A stretch of 64,000 bases of DNA from Durusdinium trenchii (Eukaryota; Sar; Dinophyceae; Suessiales; Symbiodiniaceae). The DNA lies in assembly GCA_963970005.1 (NCBI GenBank), contig CAXAMN010018668.1, positions 924,923 to 988,922 on the forward strand. The letters run 5' to 3'. A program made the translations under genes and the position numbers. Numbering within the stretch: the stretch's first letter is position 1; the number at the start of each line of letters is the position of its first letter. The notes below the pieces were generated by a model. That model saw only the letters and a list, made by a program, of their open reading frames with translations, did no database searches and was not told where the DNA came from. Positions 11,503 through 23,299 of this stretch are shown piece after piece.

Positions 11503-13184
11503 TTAATATGTTTCTGAGATGACCGCGCATCACATTAGGGACATGAGCGCGTAGCCCGTGCTATGGTGCACGACGAAGAGGCCTGCAGTGGCGGGATTGG
11601 AAAATACGTCAAACACCACCAGCAAAGGCATTACAGGGACCCTGACTCAAGGTAAACCTGAAAGAAGGGAGTCGATTATTAAGTATTTTGATGACGATGA
11701 GATTAGCTGGACACACTCACCCCCTCCCAATTTGTGCCTGGGGTCCATTGAGCACGCTCCGTGGCAGATAGCTCCATGCCTCATTGAAGGCGATGGTCAA
11801 CGCACAGGAGAGCATCAAACTGACTCAGGCTCGTGTTAGCTGATTCCCTACCAGCCCTTTATTTAATGCTTTGTCGATACTCATCCTTCACACGTAATGG
11901 ATAGGGCACCCAACTTTAAGTTTACATTTTTGTTGAGGAAATGTCTCAAAATTTGTTCTGCTCACCACCGCACGGCACACCAACGAAAACCCCTTTGCCT
12001 TCAACTTCATCAAGTAGTGGGAGTCTGGGAGTCGAAGTCGTGGCACATGGTCCTGCAGTGGCAAGACTATTGAATAATTAAATTGTTACTAGGACGACAT
12101 TAGCCTGACAAGAGACAGCTATCAGCTATTTGTCAGTCAGTCCTTTATGGAAAGCAGCCCTGGTGCTATAGGGATTCACCAAAAATCACGAAAACCGACG
12201 CGCCCTGAGAAACCGTCGAACTTGAACCTTTTGCATAAAGCAGAGTTCACACTTTACGGTAGTCTTACTGTAATGTCTTGAAGCATGCATGAGATACAAA
12301 ATGAACTGAACTCAGAATGTTCCTTTATTTCCACGAAGTCGATTCGATCGTGCCACAGGGGCACATCCTACGACTTGCCAGGTCTTCTCGACCTGGACCT
12401 TTAGAAGTAAGGCGCTCAAGACGCTCAAGAGAAGTCTACCGTCAGTCACCGGCTGATATGCGCTGAATGAGGCTTTCAATAAACCGAACATTCTGAACCG
12501 TGTTTGATGTCGTGAACTAATCGTCAATTTGTTGCGGTACCTCAAACCAAACGGAAGACTTCATTCTCTTGCAGCTTCAGATTCTGCTTCAGAAAGTACA
12601 GCGGTTTTCCTCATTTCGTGAGATCATGCGAAATCTGTTCTTTGAGTGGAGTGCCAAAAAAAGAGAGAGGCTCACTGACTGGTTGTTGGTTTGTCGACCC
12701 AATGCAGCCAGAGAACTTGGGGAGATCTCCTCGGAACACAAATTCAACAATTCAACCAGGACCTGACCTGTAACATGTTTCTGGTAAAGGCATGGATCGG
12801 GTCAACGCATGTCGCATGCCAATGTGCAAATCCAGTGGCTTTGGCTTCTTTGATGTAATAGACCCGCCACACCCTCTTCAGGGGTCGAGCAGCCTTCAGG
12901 GCCTAGAGTCAAAGCAAGACGCGGGTTTGCGGTTTTCCGGGTGCCTTTTTTGATGCTGTCCGCCGCCAAGGTGCAGGTTCATCGAACATAGATGCCATCG
13001 AGCTGTACTTCAGGCCGTTGGTCGAGGACGGTAGGCTCCAACTGTAAGCATTTTGTTGAGGCTTCGGCTTCAGGCGGTAGCAGTCATCATCACCTTACTT
13101 ACTTATGGCTTTTAGAGTATGAGTGAGGGGGACAGTGGTTGAATATTGGTTGAAGACTTTCTGCAATCAAACAGATTTGACTGA
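11503..13184. other. No gene recognised
   Basis: Only short, unremarkable frames on both strands. No motif or strong repeat was found. Confidence 0.45.
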
Positions 13185-13440
13185 CTAGTAGGCTGAGTTA
13201 CCATCATGAGCATTTGGTCGAACCAATTCGTGACCGTTGATTGTTACGTCCAAAAAGCCCTCACTTTCGAACTCCTGAAGCATCTTCCTTATGGTGCAGC
13301 GGTCGGTGTCAACCATGCTTTTGTTTTGCTGGACTTCAAGGACGACATCCTCCAAGTCATTGGTGAACTTGCACTCGGCCAGGCGGGCGATCTCATCTGT
13401 CACGGGGATCGTTGAGAGACTGGAGAGTTGCGCTGGGTGG
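13185..13440 (-). CDS. C-terminal exon of an unrecognised small acidic protein
   Basis: About 80 codons are open to a stop at 13,185: HPAQLSSLSTIPVTDEIARL, then AECKFTNDLEDVVLEVQQNK, then a helical stretch containing CTIRKMLQEFESEG. The composition is alternating acidic and hydrophobic, as expected for a folded helical domain. No family is recognised. The 5' edge is near the GGGTGGCGCTGGGTGGCG repeat at 13,434. Confidence 0.45.
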
Positions 13441-13853
13441 CGCTGGGTGGCGGGTGTCGAATCATAAGACGCTTACAGGAAGACAATCAATCGACAATCA
13501 TTGAATTGAATGAATCTGAAAATGAATGGAGTTTCATAACTAAAGGAACACAAAAGCTCTTTTTTTGACGTTCTCATCGCATCTAAGATCGTCCCTTGAG
13601 ATCTCCAGGCTAGAGTGTAAGAGTCTATCACTCCAGGGCTAAGGAGCTCGCTACAATAATTGCAATGTTTCATTGCAAACCCACACTGCACATCGTAGCA
13701 TGGTACCTGCAAAACAATCCAACTACTACTAAGACGAGTTGATTGACAGTCCATTGTTCATTGTCATATATTCGGTACTTCATGCGTTTGGTATTTCTTT
13801 ACCTGATAGCACCAAGCTACGACTCAGCGACCCCAAATTTGTCGAGGCACAAA

Positions 13854-14331
13854 TCAATTTGCCCGACGAGTCTTAGTCTTGTTTTTGCGAGGCGGGCTTT
13901 GCCCTAAAATGAGAGCGCTAGCATTGGAGTCAGTCGGCTCCTCAGGTTCAGGTTGGGATGCGTCTTCACTCTCTTCCTCAGCGGCTCGGATCTCTTCAGC
14001 ATCAGACTCCAGGTCTTCATGATCATCCCGACCAGACTCCAGGTCCTGGTGTTCATGTCCTTCGGCATCATCCTCATCCCGACCAGACTCCAGGTCCTGG
14101 TCTTCATGTCCTTCGCTCCAGGTCCTGGTCTTCATGTCCTTCGGCATCATCGCGACCAGTCGATCCACCCTGGTCGCCCTCGTCCTCATCATTCTTCGCA
14201 TCCTCATCTTCCTGAGTCGGCCCGGTCTCCTCTTCCTCCTCCTCTCGCCGAGAATTTTCCATCTCAACATCGTCAGCAGGAATGGAAACGTGCACCTTCA
14301 AACGTCGCCGGCTGATCTCAGAGGATGACAT
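13854..14331 (-). CDS. Acidic repeat protein with a frame break
   Basis: An ATG at 14,331-14,329 opens MSSSEISRRRLKVHVSIPAD, then a Glu-rich stretch, then repeats of the type GRDDAEGHEDQDLE encoded by a minisatellite at about 14,030-14,160. Near 14,114 one repeat copy is short: CTGGAG is followed directly by CGAAGG, so the first frame ends soon after. The second frame (from about 14,150 to a stop at 13,854) continues the same repeat, EGHEDQDLESGRDEDDAEGH, then EEESEDASQPEPEEPT and a basic tail PPRKNKTKTRR. Both halves are clearly coding-like, so this is one protein with a frame-breaking repeat-length change: either a real mutation or an assembly error in the repeat. It resembles nuclear acidic, histone-binding-like tails in composition only. 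Confidence 0.6.
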
Positions 14332-14493
14332 ATTCTGAATCGATGCCACCCGTGTAGGATGTTGACGCCACCTTGTATCGAGGAGTTTGGGAGCCCAGAT
14401 TTGGCAAGGGATGAAACAGCCTTTGAGAGGGAGGTGTTTTTTGATTCGTTTTGAGTATCTAGTTTCTAGGGTACGCTGATATTGATTCACAGA

Positions 14494-16549
14494 CTAGGAC
14501 GCACACTCTCGACGAGCTTCTTTGAGAGCTTCCATCTTGGACCATTCCGGGTTCTCCGCCCTCAACCTTGCAGAAGCCTGTTGGATGTGCACGTAGTAGT
14601 CGTTGCGTAGCCCAACCCTGCCATAGACTCCACGACGAACAGGCTCCTCCGACCAGGAAACATGTCAGGACAATTTTGATGCAAAGCGTTTAGAGAATAC
14701 AAGTTGAGGATAGCTGAGGGTTGATTGGTGTGCATGAAACGCATCATGCTGAGCAAAACTAAACGCACCCCAAATGCTCCGAGCCTTCTTCGAGGTGGTG
14801 CCATCACGACCTGCTGCAACGTCCTGGAGCTGGAACATGATAAGGACAGAGTTGGGGATATTGTGTCGACAAGCAGGGTGGCTGGATCATGAACTTTCAT
14901 GGAATTGAATTCGAGTAGGAATGCAGGAGACCTTCATTAGATATTATCATCATGAACGTGATGCGCGCGGTCTCCTCATCTTCTTCTTCTTTTTCTTCTT
15001 CAGTCTCAGCAGTTGATTCAGCTTCTCGCTCTTCAGCCATCTTTGATTCCTCCTCCTGCCTCCGACATTTTCGCGCAACTTCCTCCGTGGCCTCCAAAGG
15101 CGCTTCCTCCTTCACCCTGGATCTCCGCGGGCAACGTTTCTTCTCGGTGCCATTCTCCTCAACTTCATCGCCCTTGGCCTGTCTCTTGGCCTTTTTTGAA
15201 GGCTTCTCAGGCTCATTGCTCCTTTTCTTTGATCCGTTGATCTCTTCATCCTCCTCCACAGGAGCTGGAATCAATTTCAATGGCCTTCGCTTGACCTTCT
15301 CCGTGACTTCTTTTGAGCGATGCTTCTCATCATCCTCCTTGACGCTGGCCTGATCTTCAGGCGTGGCCTTTCTCGAAGGCCTCTCTTTAGGTTCCTTGAC
15401 CTGCTCGCGACTCATCATCTGCATCTTCTGTTCTTTCTCCTTTTTGCCTGCATTCTTGGCTGCATGCTTCAGCTCCTCAGTATTCGTTGGTTTCTTCAAA
15501 GCACCATTCCTCTTTGAAGGCCGCTCAGTTGAAGTCTTTTCCCTGGACTCGGCTGCTGATTCATTTCCGGTTGGCTGGACCTTTGCTTTTCTCTTTTTGG
15601 TGTTCGGCTCATTGGGAAACTCTTTGGCGGCTTCTTTCAAGAAGGCTTGCCTGGTAGGCTTCTGCTGTTCGATCTTCGCCGCCTTCTTGGGTCTCTTGGC
15701 CTTTGACGGATCTTCTTCAGGCTCAGGCTTAGTAGTAGTCTTCTTCGAAGTCTTCTTCTCAGCCTCAGTCTTCGTAGTAGGCTTTGCAGCCTTTTCTTTG
15801 GATTCCTTTGGCAGGTCTTCATCATCATCTTCATCATCACACTCATCCTGATCATATTCGTCGCTCAAGGGTTCCTCACTGTCTAATGAGTTGGAACTTG
15901 ACTCCCTCTTCGACTTCTTCTTAGATGCCTTGGCCTTGGCCTTGGGCGGCCTCCCCCTCCCCCGGGTAGGCTGTTCTCCTCCCTTGATTTCAGCCAATCT
16001 CATGTTTTTTTGGTCATTCTTTGCTCTGGCTTTCGCAGCAGCAATCTTACCCTCAAGCTCTTTGACCAATTCAGACTTCAAAGCAGGGTTGTTCTTTGAT
16101 GTGAGCTGTTGTGCACTCAAAGGAAGTTCGGCATCCCCCGAAGACGACTTTTCTGTTGGGATCTTCTTGACTTCTGGATCAAAACTGATAGAGCGTTTTG
16201 TCGGCTCCTCCGGACGTAGGGACGGTCTTTCTTCTTTCACCTGCCACAAGCAGCCAGGGCGATAGCAAGAAACAGTGAGTCATGCTGTTGGGTACAGTTA
16301 CTTTTTGACTCAAGGCATTGACCTACTTTTTAAAGCAATACAAGAGGCCCCATTCAAAAACGTGACACTGCTTTGGCCTGCGAGGAGGCCCCGCTGTGGC
16401 TGGAAGGTGGGGATGTCAGGGCCTTGGCATGTGGGCCGTGCCAACCGGGAACGAGAAGGGTCAAGAAGAGGATTGAATTTACATCGTAGGTCGAATAAGG
16501 CTAAGGCAGGTCTGACTGGTGGAGTGCGAAGCATTGTCTGGTCAGCCAT
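14494..16549 (-). CDS. Lysine-rich AT-hook nuclear protein (multi-exon)
   Basis: A first exon may start at the ATG at 16,549 (MADQTMLRTPPVRPALALFD) and end at a GTAGGT donor at 16,326. The long exon 16,240-~14,915 (acceptor TGGCAG|G) encodes about 440 residues. They are very rich in Lys and Glu, with an AT-hook core TRGRGRPPKAKAKAS that binds the minor groove of AT-rich DNA, and many K/R nuclear-localisation-like clusters. Short exons follow near 14,818-14,770 (GRDGTTSKKARSIWGAF) and 14,655-14,494 (GVYGRVGLRNDYYVHIQQAS and ARLRAENPEWSKMEALKEAR), ending in TAG. The last segment is weakly reminiscent of an HMG box, but the tryptophan and basic pattern are incomplete. A chromatin or DNA-architecture role is likely from composition. 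The phase between the first two exons does not close under the obvious splice sites, so the start is tentative. Confidence 0.65.
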
Positions 16550-16871
16550 GGTGTCAAAGTCCTCCACCACTCATTGACAACGATTGAAATCCCACATCCG
16601 GACGCGATAATTTTTAAAGTTCCTGCTGCAATGTTTGGGAACATGACTGTTTAACAAATAACACTCCTCATTGAAGCCATGCTGGGCAAGAAGGTCAGCA
16701 AGCCCGTTGCTGGCCATGGCAAAAGATTGCAACAGAACCACCTGTAGGATGGAAAAGGCGCTAGGTGTGCATTCGATTTGATTGAGCCGCTCTCGGACGC
16801 ATCATGAAACAACATCTCAAGCGATAAGCTCGATGGTAATTTCAATCAATGGTATAACTTTTATTTGTTCG

Positions 16872-19800
16872 TCAAGTACGATCGGAAGAGGCCTGGCCTG
16901 ATCTCTTCTTCCGCATGAGGTCAGCAACTTTCGAGCAGGCCTTGAATCTGGAGGTGCCGTGGCTGAGGGCAATCTCTTCCGTCGTAATCTCAATCTCCAT
17001 GTGGGCACCCTGGATGGAAAAACGGATGCTAGGCTCTAAGGGTCCGGAGTAATTTTGCAACCATGCTGATGCCATGCATGTCCATAAAACAAAATATTCA
17101 TTAAGTTCATACAAGAAGCCAAAAATAGCTTGTACTCTTGGCCTTCTGTTATGTTCTCTTTCTTCCCACTTCGGGTTTTGGACTCTACCAGGAACAGAGT
17201 CGTTCCACCCCATCGCCCAGCAGCTTTCGCTTCTAGCTGGTAGGTGTGCATCAAATCCTCGATGGTCGCTGGTTCCCCATCCCAATTGAGCTGCTCCACA
17301 TCGCCCTTCTCAGGCTCAGGTGCCCTCGGAATCTCGGCAGCAGGGTTGGCAGACTTGTCAAACCTGGGATGGGGCAGAGATGTAAAGAGGATGTGGATTT
17401 GCTGGCAAAAAGGTTCAGCTACTATTATTCGATGCCTAGTTAGTAGACGATCTCAACAGTTTTGGAGTTCTAAGGCATGATGGCAAAACTGTTCACGATT
17501 GGTTGTGAGAAACCGTTGGTCGAAGTCCTTCATCAGTGCCCTCCATTCTGCTCCATAAACGATGTCTCGATAGTATGACGCTCGAACTTCCGCGGGCAGC
17601 TTGACCTGGAACCGGTCCCACCCAACCTTGCGGTTGTCAACAGTGACTTGAACCACCTTGAAATTGTAGCTGGCCACGTCAATCTCAGAGTCGGTAGGAG
17701 GTGGAGTGGGGTTGTAGGCCCTCACCTCTCCCATGCAGTGGTCACCCTTCTTCCACGCCTGAGAGGATCAAAGGTATAGCTGTTAAGACGTAGACTGGGG
17801 CTTGGCACAATAGAACATTTTAGTCAGTTAAGATTTAATTCACGTATTAAAGTGACTTAATGGTTTGACTTCTGTGAGAAACCAGACCTGAAGAAGTTCC
17901 ATGGCCAGCACTTTCTGCACATAGTCCACCAGGGAAGGGCTGAGGGACACAGACAAGTGTGCCAACGACACGTCATGATCTTTGTGGTACTCCAATCACA
18001 CTTTCTCCAGGTAACAGTCGTAGGGAGTGGCATTGACTACAGCAGCTTGCTTCAATTTTGTCTTCGACAGCACACTCTGGAGTAGTTGGATCGGCACATC
18101 CTTTCCGGCCAGTAACTGCGCCGCTTCCTGCACGTCCGATAGGCTCCTGAACAGGGGGCCATGGCACAGTATTCCACAATAATTTGACTGATGGTGGGGG
18201 ATGACTAAAATCCCGGGAAGGATTGTGTAACACCATCCGTTTTTTCGATGAACATGTTTTCACACCCTTTCGGAACAGCAATGTTTCAATTGAGGCTGTC
18301 AACTGCGTCCTCATCCCCTCGGATGCGTGCGGAAGCCCATCCTTCTCGGATATCGGGACGATGTAACTGGTCTCTGGCAACCAGGAGATAGTTGCCCGTG
18401 GAGATCTGGGATGGGAGTTCGTGGTGAGTGGATTGGTAAATTTGATGATATTCCATAATAAAATAGAAAGTACTTTAATATCTATTTGTCGTTTGACTGT
18501 CAAAACAGCAATGCAGCACCCTGACTCACGTTCAACGGGCCCCACCTCAACTGTGCCAGCTCACACTCCTTAAATACGTTCTCGTCCCAAGATCCTTCGG
18601 CCCAAACCAGCCAGCCAAACATATTCAAGCTCACCCGTTTGCTACTTGGTGGTGATTCCATGCGCAAGGTGATCAACATGTTTGCGAGGCTCCGCCCATC
18701 CAATTTGTCTTCAATCCGCCTGGGCTGAAACTCTGTAGAATTATCGATCAATTCTTAGTATTCTCAAATGACTAAATATTTGGACACCAATAAACCTTAA
18801 AATAATAATAAACATGCCAACCAAACTGGTCAAGGTGCCGTATCTCTCCTCTGTGCCCACCCGAAACCTTCTCCGACGTCAAGTGCGGTGCCAATACGCT
18901 GGCAATGGCAGTCGTGGGGTTCCGGCTCAGGACCTTGTGAATGATTGCAGTGGCAAAGTTAAGCTGCTTGTTGTCCATCCGACCAAACTTGGTCATGTCT
19001 GCCCAAACAATGAAGCCAGTGGTTCCAGCGGCACCGGTGGGCTTGCGAGCAGCCACGAACTGCCAAAAAAAGGTTAAGGTTAAAGCTTTTAACTCAACGC
19101 AATCTGAACTTTTGTGATCATGTAGCAACTGAAATTTGAAAACCATTTAATTTCAATTCAATGTAGTTGAGAATGGGCTCACAGACACATGATTTTTAAA
19201 TCCATCGGGCCTGATCTGTGATCGTCAGAAGATCCACCTCTGTGCCAGCGCGGTGGCATGCATTCCTGTTCATGAAGTCCTCAATGATGCTTCCGCCAAT
19301 TGTGTTCTCTGAGCGCATGTGCATGATCTTCTTCATCCTCTCTGCCTTTTGGCTCTGCTGCGATGCTGCCAAAAGCCGCCCCAAGGACGCCACGTCCCGT
19401 GCTAATTGGAGAGTGTCATGCTCCCATGCCTTGCGGCGAGCGTCCACGGACAGCGCTTCCAGCTTTGAATCTGCTTTCTGCAATGCATCGTCTGCAGGGG
19501 CATCACAAACAGGCTTCTGCCTGAAATCGTTCCAAAGCGCCATGTCCTTGCAGTCGAAGCTGGGATCTTTGGTGTTCAAGGTCTCCGACACTTCAGCCAG
19601 AAAGTCCCTGCGATTGTTGCTACTGCTGTCAAAGTTAGATCAAATTCACACTTACTCAATGACAAAAAACAAAAAATTTAATGTTAATAACAGAGTTTAT
19701 TGAACATAATCCATGGCACCCTTTCACCATTCCCAGTCTGACCTTAGCAACCACATCTGGTGGGAACTCGTCACTGAAGGACTCCATCTGAGCCAGCACG

Positions 19801-22800
19801 AAACCCTGGAGACACATACGATCAATCTCCAAGGTCAACTGATCGCCGCTGAGCCGTGTGATGCATGATTTTCCTGCACGACGGAGTTGAATGTCGTGCA
19901 GGTAGAAAAGCCGATCGAGCAGCAACACTTGCTTGAACTCAGTGACCATCAGAATCTGATGCCACAGGCCGCTGCTTGTTTTTGCCACGCTGCCAATCAA
20001 CCATCGAGTGTCTGACATGCTCGATGTGCTGAAAGCTGTCAGGGCGGGCTGAGAAATTGAAACTGATTGTGATTGAGAAGCTCACGACGACGGGTGAATA
20101 GAATGGCATCACGCAAACTGGAGCACGTGCGAACAGGAGTATGGTTTTTTGTGATATCCCCTTGCCCCCTGCCTGATCCCTGGAAGGAGCACTTGTGGAA
20201 GTGACGCTCAAGCATCCTCCATGCCTGAAGGCAAATGCCCACCTGACCAGGTCTATAATTGAAACGATGTCTAGAATTGAACATCTCAGTGTACCCATGG
20301 TTGAATTTTAGTAGACAATACAATATTAGAAAAATGTTCAAAAGCACAGTCAAGCAACTTTCATGCCATAGAGTTCAAGAGCCTGCTCAGGGTCAATCTG
20401 GAACTTGGCGTTCCCAGCTGCATGGCCAAAGCGGTTGAACTCCTCAATTCCATCCAGGAAAGCTGCCTTGTAGCCATCCGGTCCAGAGTACTTATGAGGA
20501 TCCTCCCAGGGTTGCCAATGACTTCTCAGCATGTTGTGCCATGAAACTCGAATGCTCCTAGTTTGCACTATGAGGCTTTGAAGTACAGTATACAGTTACT
20601 TACTGTTTTGGTCGTTAAAACAATTCAATGTTAACAGCCACTGTGCCTGATGCACCTTTTCATCTGCACGCTTTGAAAAGGTAAGCGCTTTTTGCATTGG
20701 GCTCTTCCGCTGTCGCTCACTCTGACTTTCGTGAACTTGCAATCTCCGCCAATCGTAATGATGGCTATGTGATTGCAGCACCACCACAACAAAGATCGAA
20801 GTCACTGTTTTCAGCCACCTGGAAGTCAAACGACGATATTTTGGCAAATATATACGACGACGTTTTGGTATTATGGCAAACATACGATATGATGGTTTCG
20901 GTCGGAGGATGATATTTTGTGGGGCTCAGGGACGATGGTTTGGGTCGGAGGATCACGGGNNNNNNNNNNGGAGGATCACGGGACGTGATATTTTGCGGGG
21001 TTCAGGGACGATGGTTTGGATCGGAGGATCACGGGACCGCGATATTTTGCGGGGCTCAGAGACGATGGTTTCGGTTGGAGGATCACGGGCCGTGATATTT
21101 TGCGGGGCTCAGGGACGATGGTTTGGGTCGGAGGATCACGGGCCGTGATATTTTGCGGGGCTCAGGGACGATGGTTTGGGTTGGAGGATCACGAGCCGTG
21201 ATATTTTGCGGGGTTCAGGGACGATGGTTTCGGTCGGAGGATCATGGGCCGTGATATTTTGCGGAAGTCAGGGAATGGTTTGGGCCACGGTCTAGTGATT
21301 GTTCTGCGGGACACATGGCAGGTGATATTCTGGGGGATATCAAACTCACGGATGGACAATGAAATCATCACCTGACCCAGGGACGACCGTCCCCCTGGAA
21401 CCATCACCCCTGACCATCCTGAAACCAAACCCCCGGGAGTAGTGGTCAATAGATTTGATATGATTCGATATTTTGGCAAAGTATCAAATCACAGGACTGC
21501 AGGATAATGCGATGAAATTTAAATCGCCTATTACTTGATGGTGGCATGTGGCTTGCCCAGGGGACGATGGTTCCACCGCCACCATCACCCCCAGCGCTTT
21601 CTTGTTTTGATTCCCGTAGGGACGACCCAGACAGCCAGATAGCACCAAAACCCTGATCCTGGACCAGCCTCGAAAAGTCGTCCTTCTCGAGATCGGTCAT
21701 CGTTTTAGAGAGCTCCAAATATGTCCAAACCAGTCCGAACAGTATGATTGCGGTGCGGCCAGTGCCCTTCATGGTCACCAACTGTCCATCATCCTGCGGT
21801 TTGACTTCAAATGGCTCCCGCGCACTTTCGAAGCCGCCCAGATAGATCTCAGCAGCAGTGTTCATCCATTGCTGCATGTTGGGCAAGCCATCGGATGGCA
21901 ACTGATAGCGAAGCACCAACGGTGAGATTTCAGACCAGTGGCATCGGATACCTCAGTATTGAGTAGATTGGTTTGATCAGGGGGCAGTGTTTTAATCATG
22001 GGGCGGTGTGACAAACATCTATGAACTTCAATGATACGTGGGCAAATGTCACAAGACCAGTGATAGGAAGCCAAGCTTCAGAATCACCATCTTCAAGTCG
22101 AGTTTTGAAGGAGACCCCCATGTCACGCTCTAACCAATCTTGAAGCGCAGTGTACATGCTGTCGGTCATCCTGGACACCACATACTTCACGGGATGCTCG
22201 TCTTTGTCCAGGTCAAATGACCTGAGGTAAACATGATTCATGTACCGATTTAGTTTCTGCACCGGACCAATTAGTAGATTGATTCAGATCCAAGTAGCTT
22301 CAACCCTTCCAAAACCTTTTGGGCCCATGGCGATTTCCTAGCGAGCTTTGTTGCTCGATCCGTCTCGGACCCCGGCCCCCCCCCGCCCGCTTTCCCATTG
22401 CCAAGGCCGCCGACAGCCCAAGATCTCTTGAGATTCGAAGTGAAGGCCAGTGGATGGAAGGAAGTGACGGGCAGTTGGAAATGGGATTTAATAAGGAACC
22501 ACTACACAGTGCATTGCATGAAATTCAATTCATTGCTGCAACTGACGACAATTGGGATGCCTTTTTGCTCCGTGTGCCGTCTATCATGTGTGGTGAACAA
22601 GGTGCAGCTAAGAACCAATCAGTTCAGCGCAATGCAGTGATTACGTAGTCTCGCCTTGGCACGAGGTAGGGGCAGGGCAGGACACGCAACCTCCTTGTTT
22701 GTAGGGCCTCTCAATGCTGATCAAGTTTTACACTCTACAAGGACCCAGTGTGGATTTAGATCATGATGGTTGCCAGCAAGTGACATGCCACAGAGTCTGA

Positions 22801-22890
22801 AACGTCTTGAAGTTGGTGTCCAGCGAATAGTCAACGTAAGCCTTAGCAACAAGTTGAGGTTTGCTTGCAAGAGCTGGGAATAACCCACAT
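16872..22890 (-). CDS. Large multi-exon gene, unknown function
   Basis: A chain of about 13 exon-like frames, all minus strand, each clearly protein-like. Approximate spans and marker peptides: 22,860-22,760 (SKPQLVAKAYVDYSLDTNFK); 22,255-21,998 (RYMNHVYLRSFDLDKDEHPV); 21,915-21,600 (LPNMQQWMNTAAEIYLGGFE); 20,568-20,350 (DGIEEFNRFGHAAGNAKFQI); 20,250-20,050; 20,018-19,690 (VLLLDRLFYLHDIQLRRAGK); 19,625-19,200 (LSVDARRKAWEHDTLQLARD); 19,065-18,800 (TGFIVWADMTKFGRMDNKQL); 18,735-18,535 (SLNMFGWLVWAEGSWDENVF); 18,180-17,888; 17,755-17,480 (FKVVQVTVDNRKVGWDRFQV); 17,370-17,110 (EDLMHTYQLEAKAAGRWGGT); 17,010-16,872, ending KKRSGQASSDRT and TGA. No known domain is recognised. It follows the methyltransferase-like exons directly and may be the same transcription unit. 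One exon carries an in-frame TGA, listed separately. Confidence 0.55.
17888..18180 (-). pseudogene. Exon with in-frame TGA in the unknown gene
   Basis: One frame reads SLSDVQEAAQLLAGKDVPIQ, LLQSVLSKTKLKQAAVVNAT, PYDCYLEKV, then TGA at 17,998-17,996, then LEYHKDHDVSLAHLSVSLSP and VDYVQKVLAMELLQ, and ends at a GTCTGG donor at 17,887. Both sides of the TGA are strongly coding-like and in the same frame, with no room for a normal intron. A CGA (Arg) codon changed to TGA by a C-to-T change would explain it, so the gene is probably damaged here. A sequencing error or true readthrough is possible. TGA is used as a normal stop elsewhere in the window (34,080-34,078). Confidence 0.6.
20905..21270. repeat. 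~52-bp tandem array with a 10-N gap
   Basis: About eight copies of a unit GGAGGATCACGGGCCGTGAT followed by ATTTTGCGGGGCTCAGGGAC and GATGGTTTGGGTC. Ten N bases (20,960-20,969) interrupt the second copy, so the true copy number is unknown. Degenerate copies of GATATTTTGGCAAA flank the array (20,835, 20,860, 21,466). It lies in the intron between exons at 21.6 and 20.57 kb. Confidence 0.9.
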
Positions 22891-23299
22891 GTACCTGCAC
22901 GACATGTTGTTTGAAAGAATGAGCGAACATGTTGTTTGGAACAGGTCCAAGAAACCTCCCTGTCAGTGTTCCAAGGCCACCGTCGAACAAGCCAGCCGAA
23001 AGGCACGTTGCGAAACTGGGTGTCACAGTGGGAGGCGGCGTCAATTGGTCAATAAGGTTTGTCTTTGGTGGGCTGGGTGTAAAAATTATGTCATCCATCC
23101 ATCAAATCTCAGAACTTTACTGTGGACTCAGCTTGCCCCCTTGTGTGACACCCAGAATACCAAACAATCAACTTGCAGTTTATGGTTTGCATGGGCCCGC
23201 CCAAAAATAGTTTTCCAGGTACAAGTGCTGCAATCTTCTGGCGTTGGATTGTCAGACCCCTCATTGCAAACCCGAATTTTGCTTCACTAATTATGGATG

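Noticed and set aside
15363..15851. Plus-strand frame rich in Ser/Phe/Leu
   Set aside because: It is the mirror of the Lys/Glu-rich exon of the AT-hook gene; the hydrophobic run is the complement of Lys and Glu codons.
20960..20969. Run of ten N
   Set aside because: Assembly gap, not a biological feature; noted with the array.
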